DNA of 64,000 bases from Betaproteobacteria bacterium. GTDB lineage: Bacteria > Pseudomonadota > Gammaproteobacteria > Burkholderiales > Burkholderiaceae_C. This document shows, one piece after another, positions 57,559 to 64,000 of this stretch. Location: positions 146,227-210,226 of the forward strand of contig JADJWD010000003.1 in assembly GCA_016716535.1 (NCBI GenBank). Reading direction: 5' to 3'. Within the stretch, counting starts at the first letter, position 1, and each line of letters begins with the position of its first letter. Below the pieces are notes generated by a model. That model was not told the DNA's origin. It did no database searches and saw nothing but the letters and a program-made list of their open reading frames with translations. The position numbers and the translations under genes were made by a program.

Positions 57559-57955
57559 CACCTCCATCCTGGTGCGGCTGACGACCGGCGAACCCGCGCA
57601 AGATTTCGACCGCATCGTCGCTGCACTGACTCACCTCGTCGAGGTTGAGCAGGTCGCGCTGTTCGCCAGCCACATGGTCATCGGCGAGGCCTACATCGCC
57701 TTGCAGCACCACTACGCCGTGAGCAAGCCCGATGCGAAAGCGGCGCTGCGCAGCGTGCTCACGAGCGGCTTGGTCGCCCCATCGGGCGGCGACGCGGTGC
57801 TGGACGCGCTGACTGCGCGCCGTGGCTGCGGCCTGCTGGACCGCCTGATCGCCTTGCAGTACAGCAGCGAAGAGCTCGGCACCCTGACCCTGGACCGAAA
57901 GATGGCGGCCCTGCCCAACGTGGGACGCCTGGCCGTCAGGGGCGCGCGCCGCTAG
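57536..57955 (+). CDS. PIN-domain toxin (VapC-like ribonuclease)
   Basis: A 139-residue PIN domain starting at GTG 57536 inside the antitoxin gene. Acidic active-site residues are seen in RRCGIDTSILVRLTTGEPAQ (Asp8), ASHMVIGEAYIALQHHY (Glu), and GCGLLDRLIALQYSSEE with TLTLDRKMAALPNV near the end. Such toxins cleave specific RNAs until neutralised by the paired antitoxin. The RNA target is unknown. The stop lies 10 bp from the convergent fadD pseudogene. Confidence 0.88.
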   Translation: MTRRCGIDTSILVRLTTGEPAQDFDRIVAALTHLVEVEQVALFASHMVIGEAYIALQHHYAVSKPDAKAALRSVLTSGLVAPSGGDAVLDALTARRGCGLLDRLIALQYSSEELGTLTLDRKMAALPNVGRLAVRGARR

Positions 57956-57965
57956 AACCCGAACC

Positions 57966-59438
57966 TCATGCCTTGTCGCGCAACTCCCGCCGCAGGATCT
58001 TGCCCACCGTCGACTTCTGCAGCGCGTCGACGAAGTGCACTTCCTTCGGCACCTTGTACGCGGTCAGTCCGTCGCGGCATTGGGCGACGATGTCGGCTTC
58101 GGTGACGCTTGCGCCCGGCGCCTTGACGACGTAGAGCTTGACCATCTCGCCGGTCTTCTCGTCGGGCCCGCCGACGCAGGCGCACTCGGCAACACCGGGG
58201 CACGCGGTGGCAACCGCCTCGACCTCGTTGGGATAGACGTTGAAACCCGAGACCAGGATCATGTCCTTCTTGCGGTCTCGACGATGCGCAGGAACCCCTT
58301 GTTGCCGAACACGCCGACGTCGCCGGTGCGGAAGTAGCCGTCGGCGGTGAACGCCTTGGCGTTCGCTTCGGGCTGCTGCCAGTAGCCGCGCATCACCTGC
58401 GGGCCCTTCACGCAGATGTCGCCCGCTTCGCCGATGCCGACCTCGCGGTCCTTCTCGTCGAGCAGCTTGATGTCGGTCGAAGGCATCGGCAGGCCGGTGC
58501 TGCCCGAGAACGCGGCCACGGCCTGCGGAAGCGAGCCCCGCGAAGAGCGTGTTGACGCCGGTGAAGACGGTGGGCCGCGCGGCCTTCAGGGTGTCGATGA
58601 ACGAGGCGATGTCGCGCGGGTTGGCGACGAGCCAGTTGTCGGCGCCGACCGAGAAGTAGCTGAGGGACTTCACCATCAGTGCGAAGATGTGATAGAGCGG
58701 AATCGCGGTGACGACAACCTCCTGGCCCGGGCGCCGCGCATCGGGCATGAAGGCCTTGTACTGCTCGATGTTGGCGACGAGGTTGCGGTGCGACAGCGCC
58801 GCGCCCTTGGACATGCCCGTCGTGCCGCCGGTGTACTGCAGGAACAGCAGGTCTTCGCCTGAGACCTCGACCGGCGTCACCGCGAGCGTGGTGCCCTTGT
58901 CGATGGCCGCCGGCAGCGTGAGGGTGCCGGTGAGTCGCGCGTCGACAGCCTGGCTCGGAATCGGCGCGCCGCAGCCGTCGCCCAGGCCCGCGGTGACGAC
59001 CGTCTTCACGCCCGTCTTGCCGATCACCTCGGCCAGCGTCGGCGTCGAGCCGTCGTAGATGACCATCACCGTGGCGCCGGCGTCGACAAGCTGATGCTCC
59101 AGCTCGCGCGCCGTGTACAGCGGGTTGACGTTGACCTGGATGGCGCCGATCTTGGCGATGGCGATCAGCGCGATCGGGAACGCGAAGATGTTGGGCAGCA
59201 TCACCGCGACGCGGTCGCCCTTCTTGACACCGGCCACGTTCTGCAGATACGCCGCGAACGCGGTCGACGTGCGCTCGACGTCGGCATACGTCATCGTCTG
59301 GCCGAAGGCGCGGAACGCGGGCTTCGCGGCGAAGTGCTGCATCGCCTCGTCCGCCAGCTGGTTGATCGAAGCGTAGCGACCGGCATCGATCTCGGTGGGG
59401 ATCGTGCCGTACGACGCGGTACAGTGTCTCTTGCTCAT
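57966..59438 (-). pseudogene. fadD: Long-chain fatty-acid-CoA ligase (FadD-like), inactivated
   Basis: From ATG 59438 (Shine-Dalgarno GGAGAGACACGCC) the N-terminal half reads normally: AVMLPNIFAFPIALIAIAKI, the P-loop-like LLFLQYTGGTTGMSKGAALS and VFTGVNTLFAGL. At about 58535 the reading jumps to another frame (PQAVAAFSGSTGLPMPSTDI ... GYFRTGDVGVFGNKGFLRIV). The roughly 65-80 residues expected between, including the acyl-adenylate motif (GYGLTE type), are gone. At about 58280 two extra bases (AC between GTCGAG and CGCAAG) return the reading to the first frame, with RKKDMILVSGFNVYPNEVEA and VGKILRRELRDKA to the end. The missing catalytic segment means no active ligase. Confidence 0.88.
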
Positions 59439-59580
59439 GGCGTGTCTCTCCGGTTGAAGCTCGCGATTGCGGGCGAACTGTCGCGCGAGAGAGCGCCGGG
59501 CGAAAGGTTCGATCTTGCCGGCGCGATGTCCAAATCGGACATTCGGCGGCCGCGCCGCGGACACGCGGATCAGGGCGTGA

Positions 59581-60006
59581 TCAGGCGGGCTGAGGCAGGC
59601 TGTGCCACCAGATGCGCGCCATCGCGCAGCGGCCGCCGCTGAACGTGGCTTGCAGGACGCCATCGAGCACCATGCGCGGCAGCGGATCGCCGGGCTTGCG
59701 GGCGATGAGGCTGGTGCCGGTGGACTTCGCCCAGATCTGGAACAGCTCTTCCGAGGCCACCTGGTAGGCAGTGCGCCAGTGCGCAATGCCCGACGTGGCC
59801 GCGGTGGCCAGCACCTCGAAGGTGAGCTTCACGTCTTCTTGAAGCTGCACGCGCTTCCAGTACTCGGCCAGCTGCTGGGGGCCGCGCTGCACCTGGAACG
59901 GCGTGTTGTGGTACTCGCCATCGGGCAGGAAGAGCGCCGCGAACATCGCCGGGTTGCGCTGCTCCCAGGCGGCCTGGTAGCCGAGCATGAACTGTTCGAT
60001 GTTCAT
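59581..60006 (-). CDS. SnoaL/NTF2-like protein
   Basis: A 141-residue protein with a cone-like alpha+beta fold pattern: MLGYQAAWEQRNPAMFAALF, DGEYHNTPFQVQRGPQQLAE, TFEVLATAATSGIAHWRTAY and a C-terminal strand pair GGRCAMARIWWHSLP. It resembles SnoaL-like/NTF2-like small-molecule-binding proteins or enzymes; no function can be assigned. Its ATG overlaps the stop of the upstream GFA/amphi-Trp gene (ATGA), so the two are translated together. Composition is less GC-extreme than the core genes. Confidence 0.75.
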   Translation of the reverse strand: MNIEQFMLGYQAAWEQRNPAMFAALFLPDGEYHNTPFQVQRGPQQLAEYWKRVQLQEDVKLTFEVLATAATSGIAHWRTAYQVASEELFQIWAKSTGTSLIARKPGDPLPRMVLDGVLQATFSGGRCAMARIWWHSLPQPA

Positions 60007-60608
60007 GGCGCGCCCTCTTCCGTCGTCCAGATCAGCTGGAACTCCAGTTCCTGCCGGCTGCCGCCTCGCTCGTGCTCGATGTTGAACACCGCATCGGCGG
60101 GAATGCGCATCCGCTCGCCTGCCACCTGGATCGTGAAGGCACGCTCGGACTCGATCGCGTCGGCCAGCCGGCGAAGCTTGGCGACGAACTGGGCGCGGTT
60201 GTAGGTTCGGGTGAGATCGCGGTCTGCCACGGGAAACTCCTCGAAACGCTGGGTGGGACTATTTGCCAGCACGGGTGCTTCATGGCGAGTTGCCTTGGCC
60301 GGTTGTCCGTCCAGCGTTGTCCGGGCCTCGGAAAAGCAGTCGACCAGCGCGGGCAGTGCGACACCAGTCTGGGCGGAGCGAGCCCAGATGTGACTCGAGA
60401 CTTCCACTGCGTTCGGATCGTCGCAGCAACCGCGAGAGATTGCCCGCATGCCGGGCCATCGCTCGAAGGACAGCCCTACGGTGGTTCCGCATGAGGGGCA
60501 GAACTGAACATAGACCTCTTTCTTGCTGTTGTCAGAGACGTGCACGTACTGCCGCAACTCCCCGTCGTTGAACTCGATCGACTCATTCGCAAAGATCGAC
60601 TCAGCGCG
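60003..60608 (-). pseudogene. 5'-truncated GFA-family protein fused to an amphi-Trp domain
   Basis: The frame reads AESIFANESIEFNDGELRQY, VQFCPSCGTTVGLSFERWPG and MRAISRGCCDDP, the C-terminal half of a GFA/CENP-V-type zinc protein. The N-terminal zinc half (CxC...CxxC) and any normal start are missing; the frame simply runs into attC-like sequence at about 60608. After a linker it continues with RTYNRAQFVAKLRRLADAIE, AFTIQVAGERMRIPADAVFN and ELEFQLIW, an amphi-Trp domain. A TTG at 60557 could serve as a start for a shortened protein. Translationally coupled to the SnoaL-like gene. Probably cut by a rearrangement at the end of the cassette array. Confidence 0.65.
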
Positions 60609-60644
60609 GCCGGCTGTTGGGCCTCGCCTCGACCGAGGGGTTAG
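60602..60644 (-). other. attC remnant on the far side of the IS5 insertion
   Basis: On the plus strand this ends GACCGAGGGGTTAG; with the IS removed it joins GCCCC at 61846 to give CGAGGGGTTAGGCC, the same 14 bases as the core end of the attC at 62849-62862. The rest (CGGCTGTTGGGCCTCGCCTC) has GTTGGGC, a second possible core. The full paired structure cannot be rebuilt, so the site looks truncated. Confidence 0.6.
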
Positions 60645-61841
60645 GGAACATCTGCATAACTCAGGGCCGATCCGCGTAGCGTGAAGCGCGCGCCCGGGCG
60701 ACGATCACGCCCATGAAGCAGCTCGGACTTGGCCTGAACCTGTCGACGAAGAGAACCCGCAAGCGCGGGTTCCTCGAAGAGATGGATCGCGTGGTGCCGT
60801 GGGCGGTGCTCGTGCAGATCGTCGAGCCGCACTACCCCGGGCCAGGACCGGCCGCCCGCCCTTTGGCATCGAGACGATGCTGCGCATCCACTACCTGCAG
60901 CAGTGGTTCGGCTTGTCGGACCCGGCCATGGAAGAGGCGCTGCACGACGTGCCGCTGTACCGCGAGTTCGCCCGGCTCGATGGCGCCACGGCGCGGCTGC
61001 CCGACGAGACGACGATCCTGCGCTTTCGTCACTTGCTGGAGCGCCACGAACTGGCCGCGGACATGCTGCGGGTGGTCAACGACTTGCTGCAGCACAAGGG
61101 GCTGCTGCTGCGCACCGGCACCGCGGTGGACGCCACGCTGATCGCCGCGCCCAGCTCGACGAAGAACGACTCGGGCCAGCGCGACCCCGAGATGCGGCAG
61201 ACGAAGAAGGGCAACAACTGGTACTTCGGGATGAAGGCGCACATCGGCGTGGACACGCACTCGGGGCTGGTGCACACGGTGGCCACGACGCCGGCCAACG
61301 TCAACGACCTGACACATGGCCGGCGCGCTGCTGCATGGCGAGGAAGAGGCCGCCTTCGGCGATGCGGGCTACCAAGGAGTGCACAAGCGGGCCGAAGCGC
61401 AAGGCCCGACGTGGCACGTGGCGATGCGACCGGGCAAGAGAAGCAAGCTCAACCCGTTCATCCAGCCGGACTTCGTGGCCGAGCGCGTGGAGGCGATGAA
61501 GGCGAGCATCCGCGCCAAGGTCGAACACCCGTTTCGGGTGCTCAAGCGCCAGTTCGGGTTCACCAAGGTGCGATACCGGGGCCTGAAGAAGAACACGGCG
61601 CAGATCGTCACGCTGTTCGCGCTGTCCAACCTGTGGATGGCGCGCCGCCAACTCGTGACCACTGGATGAACAATTGCCCCCGCGAAGGCTGCCAGCGCGG
61701 CGATTGCGGCGGGCATGCGATTCAATGGCACCGCGGATCGTCGCCCACCGTGACCCGCGAGTCATCAATGTGGATCGCGCGGCTCGAAAGAAGCTCATTG
61801 CGCAAACGTGCGGGCTGGATGTGCGGTTATGCAGACGTTCC
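60645..61841. mobile_element. IS5-family insertion sequence (1197 bp)
   Basis: Terminal inverted repeats GGAACATCTGCATAAC (60645-60660) and GTTATGCAGACGTTCC (61826-61841) match at 15 of 16 positions. Both sides carry the 4-bp target duplication TTAG (60641-60644 and 61842-61845), the YTAR target of the IS5 family. The single transposase gene lies inside and is disrupted. Length is normal for IS5. Inserted in the core of an integron attC site. Confidence 0.92.
60713..61669 (+). pseudogene. IS5-family transposase with two frameshifts
   Basis: Reads as three segments: 60713 to about 60838 (TRKRGFLEEMDRVVPWAVLV), about 60838-61311 (RTGRPPFGIETMLRIHYLQQ, DGATARLPDETTILRFRHLL, TAVDATLIAAPSSTKN with the first DDE Asp, GMKAHIGVDTHSGLVH), and about 61311-61669 (LLHGEEEAAFGDAGYQGVHK with the second Asp, KASIRAKVEHPFRVLKRQFG with the Glu). 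Each junction is explained by one missing base: a C in TACCCCGGGCC at about 60838, and one base in CTGACACATGG at about 61311. Either decay or homopolymer error in the assembly. Confidence 0.87.
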
Positions 61842-62723
61842 TTAGGCCCCACCCGCGCCACGCGTGGCCAGCCTGTCGGCCGCCTGATAACCGGTATGAG
61901 TGACCTCGAAGACCTCACCCTTAGAGCCGACTTCTCGTAGGTACTCCAATTCAACCAGCGTTTCAACTGCGTCCCGATAGGCCGCAGATATCCTGTGATC
62001 CCCCTCCGGAACGAGGGAAAGACCGTTCGTCTGCACCGCCATGCCGGCAAGATATTCAACCATAAGCACGGTGCCGTTTGGGTCTTTGGCGGCCTCGCTT
62101 AATACGTTTAGAGCCTCCGGTGAGAGCTCGGTCAATGGATCTGGCGACACGCTCCCACTTGCTCGGAAAGTGTCACCTCCGAGTTCGGCGGGGAGAGGCG
62201 CCGCCGTTAGAAAGTTCGAGTGCGTATTCACGAGCAGCGCGAGCTCTCTGGTAAGGCGCTCGCGGAGCTCGACCACAGAGGTGTAGCTGCCAACAAGACC
62301 GTTTGCCTCACACCATGTCTTGAACTCCAAGAGCGCGGCGTATTGCTTCTGATCAATGCTGGCAGGAACCACGGGAGCATTCGAGAAGTAGATCATGACC
62401 GGCTTGCCGGCTGCGAGGAATTCCTGAATCTCCTCGACGGTACCGCTCGGCGCGACGGAAGTTGGCGTACCAAGTCGAGTCCAAAACACAGCAATGAGAA
62501 GATCTGCTGTGCGTATCACCTGATTGTTGATGATCTCTTGCGCTCGCGCTCCCATCAAGGCCGCGCTGTCGGATTCCCAACCGACAGGAAGCAAGACGAC
62601 TGCTCGAGTTCGTGCATGCGCGGCGTTCCAGTCGTGGACGACCGATCGAATGACGCGACGCTCTTCATTGACATCGCCCGGCGAGGCGATTGCTACTCGA
62701 AAGGTTGTGGTGTCGAAGGGCAT
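61842..62723 (-). CDS. DUF4062-domain protein encoded on an integron cassette
   Basis: A 293-residue protein. The N-terminal half (about 1-145) is a DUF4062 domain: TFRVAIASPGDVNEERRVIR, VVLLPVGWESDSAALMGARA, IRTADLLIAVFWTRLGTPTS, GTVEEIQEFLAAGKPVMIYF. Its flavodoxin-like, TIR-like pattern with a conserved glutamate (EEIQEF) is the part linked elsewhere to large STAND-type and defence-like proteins; that link is from memory. The C-terminal half (about 215-285) has a winged-helix look (ALNVLSEAAKDPNG, AVETLVELEYLREVGSKGEV). The ATG lies 7 bp after an attC end and its TAA is in the next attC core, so the gene fills the cassette exactly. Lower GC than the core genome. Confidence 0.8.
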   Translation of the reverse strand: MPFDTTTFRVAIASPGDVNEERRVIRSVVHDWNAAHARTRAVVLLPVGWESDSAALMGARAQEIINNQVIRTADLLIAVFWTRLGTPTSVAPSGTVEEIQEFLAAGKPVMIYFSNAPVVPASIDQKQYAALLEFKTWCEANGLVGSYTSVVELRERLTRELALLVNTHSNFLTAAPLPAELGGDTFRASGSVSPDPLTELSPEALNVLSEAAKDPNGTVLMVEYLAGMAVQTNGLSLVPEGDHRISAAYRDAVETLVELEYLREVGSKGEVFEVTHTGYQAADRLATRGAGGA

Positions 62724-62733
62724 TTTGTGTGGG

Positions 62734-62862
62734 GCCTAACGTTCGAGCTAAGCCGCTGACCGCGACAGGACGCCTTGGCCGCGCGGCGCATGATAGACAG
62801 TGAGCGCCGCGCGGCCAAGGCGGCCTGCCGTGGGCAGTCGGCGCTTGAGCGAGGGGTTAGGC
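62734..62862 (-). other. Integron attC recombination site (129 bp)
   Basis: On the plus strand it begins GCCTAAC (62734-62740) and ends GTTAGGC (62856-62862), the two core sites. Inner arms are complementary (CTAAGCCG / CGGCGCTTGAG), and the long central part holds a perfect 19-bp inverted repeat (62771-62789 and 62804-62822) with a 14-nt loop. Cassettes run leftward: the gene at its right ends in it and the DUF4062 gene starts just left of it. Confidence 0.85.
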
Positions 62863-63238
62863 CTCACTCTTGTCGCGCTTTGACCTTGCATACCACTCGC
62901 CGACTGCAGCCAAGGCCAGAGCGCGGCACCCAGCGCTACGTGGATTGCTGAGTGCTCGAACCCACGAATGAGTATGAAGCAGCCAGCGGTACCAATGGCG
63001 TACGTTGCGACTTGAATGAAGACGGAGTCCTGGGCGTGCCCGGCCGGCACAAGAAAGAGCCAGACGCCAGGCGACACCTCTCCAGCGGCGAACTCATGTG
63101 CTCTTCCCGATGCCTCAATGAAATAGCGAGTGAGCCGATGCTCCTGGCCCGGATAGGCGGGATGCTTCGCAGTTACAGACTCCTCGCCTTGTGTCTTCCA
63201 CTGCGAGGTCCATACGTTCACGCCCCGATCAGTACGGC
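62748..63238 (-). CDS. Cassette gene of unknown function, 5' end cut by IS21-family element
   Basis: The frame comes out of the IS21-family end and runs through NVWTSQWKTQGEESVTAKHP, RYFIEASGRAHEFAAGEVSP and a possible membrane segment (IQVATYAIGTAGCFILIRG). It ends in the attC-encoded tail RPNPSLKRRLPTAGRLG, a tail often seen where cassette frames read into attC. The first 30-odd residues of the longer frame (MLRVNIDGQKTVSFAQVGQI) are IS sequence. A GTG at about 63222 could act as a start. I do not recognise the family; it is faintly like DUF3592 proteins. Confidence 0.5.
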
Positions 63239-63241
63239 ATC

Positions 63242-64000
63242 TGTCGCCGCCGAAGTAATACTGCCCCACCCCGCCGAACTGAATCTGACCCACCTGGGCG
63301 AAGCTGACGGTCTTTTGGCCGTCGATGTTGACCCGGAGCAAGCAGTGGAGATTCGAGTGATGGCCCGCAGGGGCGAGGGCGTGCGGGAGATCGCGCGGCA
63401 GCTGGGCTGCTCGCGCAACACGGTGCGCCGATACCTGCGTGACGATGAGGCGAGGCGCTATGGGCCACGGCCGGCGAGGCCGTGCAAGCTGGACCGTTCC
63501 AGGACCACCTGCGCGAACGCGTGGCGCAGGCCCGTCCGCGCTGGATCCCGGCCACCGTGCTGTTGCGCGAGATCGCAGAGCGCGGCTACGCGGGCGGCAT
63601 CAGCCAGCTCAAGGCGTTCCTGGCGCCGCTGAAGGCCAGCGCGCCTGAGCCGGTGGTGCGCTTCGAGACGGCGCCGGGCGTGCAGATGCAGGCCGACTTC
63701 ACCGTCGTGCGTCGCGGCCGCGACCCGCTGCTGGCGCTGGTGGCCACGCTCGGCTACAGCCGTGCCAGCTTCGTCAAGTTCAGCGCCGCCGAGGACGCCA
63801 GCGCGCTGTGCAGCGCGCTGCGCGAGGCGTTCGACTACTTCGGCGGCGTGCCCGCCGAGGTGCTGATGGACAACGCCAAGAGCGTGGTCATCGAGCGCGA
63901 TGCCTATGGTGCCGGCGCACACCGCTGGAACAGCGAGCTGCTGGAGCTGGCCGAGCAGTGCGGCTTCACGCCGCGGCTGTGCCGTCCGTATCGCGCCAAG
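63242..64000 (+). mobile_element. IS21-family insertion sequence, left part (window edge)
   Basis: The istA gene starts about 100 bp inside. The leader holds repeated TGACCC-type boxes (CTGAATCTGACCCACCTGG, GATGTTGACCCGGAG) as usual at IS21 ends. The left end is placed near the TGTCGCCGCC at 63242, where the truncated cassette frame stops making sense; the exact terminus and target duplication cannot be checked because the right end is outside the window. Confidence 0.7.
63345..64000 (+). pseudogene. istA: IstA transposase, 5' part with one frameshift
   Basis: From GTG 63345 (or ATG 63360) it reads MARRGEGVREIARQLGCSRN, TVRRYLRDDEARRYGPR, the N-terminal helix-turn-helix of IS21-family IstA. 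At about 63494 one C is missing from CTGGACCGTTCC; restoring it gives KLDPFQDHLRERVAQ and then FETAPGVQMQADFTVVRRGR (first catalytic Asp) and AEVLMDNAKSVVIERDAYG (second Asp). The gene leaves the window after CRPYRAK. The IstB ATPase gene should follow outside. Confidence 0.85.

Noticed and set aside
57316..57955. MazEF identity for the toxin-antitoxin pair
   Set aside because: The antitoxin fold is AbrB/MazE-like but the toxin is a PIN domain, not a MazF (CcdB-like) protein, so VapBC-like is the better name.
62771..62822. 19-bp inverted repeat as an independent transposon or terminator
   Set aside because: It lies in the middle of the attC, where long central stems are normal, and has no T-run or transposase.

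Overview
The window is high-GC (mostly near 70% by eye) chromosomal DNA from a betaproteobacterium. The order Burkholderiales, and probably the Rubrivivax / Ideonella / Leptothrix-like group, fits best. The reasons are the aceE-aceF-lpd cluster with a betaproteobacterial proteasome homologue inside it, a Bug-type periplasmic binding protein, a phasin, a DUF934-containing assimilatory sulfate operon and integron cassettes with a C-terminal PNPSLKR tail. The genus is an inference.

Layout. 1-2.3 kb: start of an Orn/Lys/Arg decarboxylase, an NfeD/QmcA membrane pair, a DUF2237 protein and tRNA-Ser(GGA). 2.3-13.5 kb: a complete glycogen cluster, glgC-glgA leftward and glgP-glgB-glgX-malQ rightward with overlapping stops and starts. 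13.8-15.8 kb: an OmpA-domain protein and a helix-hairpin-helix protein with 60-bp tandem repeats and one frameshift. 15.8-22.7 kb: leftward pyruvate dehydrogenase operon (E1, E2, BPH proteasome homologue, lipoyl-E3). 22.9-29.3 kb: a PAS sensor kinase and FixJ-like regulator, folD and an M3 oligopeptidase. 29.4-37.5 kb: a periplasmic glutaredoxin, an MFS transporter, rmuC, a hydroxyacid dehydrogenase, a nitroreductase, an HDAC-like deacetylase, a phasin and a patatin lipoprotein.

37.5-44.7 kb is an assimilatory sulfate operon (cysI, DUF934, cysH, cysD, cysN) followed by a ferredoxin and a ferredoxin-NADP reductase that could supply its electrons. At 44.8 kb a TPP riboswitch precedes a TonB-dependent receptor, so this is probably an outer-membrane thiamine (or precursor) transporter under thiamine control. 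A short helix can sequester its start codon. Then come tRNA-Asn(GUU), a DUF4142 protein with an unclear 5' end, putA, a small acyl-CoA cluster (enoyl-CoA hydratase, CoA transferase, Bug protein, IclR regulator, FAH-family hydrolase) and a VapBC-like pair.

The last 6 kb is a decaying accessory region. It holds a fadD pseudogene with an internal deletion, a SnoaL-like gene, a 5'-truncated GFA/amphi-Trp fusion, an IS5-family element inserted exactly in an integron attC core (TTAG duplication), a DUF4062 cassette gene, an intact-looking 129-bp attC, a second cassette gene cut by an IS21-family element, and a frameshifted istA running off the window. This leftward cassette array, with its DUF4062 gene, is the best place to look for undescribed biology such as a possible defence cassette. 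Several single-base indels here could be real decay or homopolymer errors in a long-read assembly.
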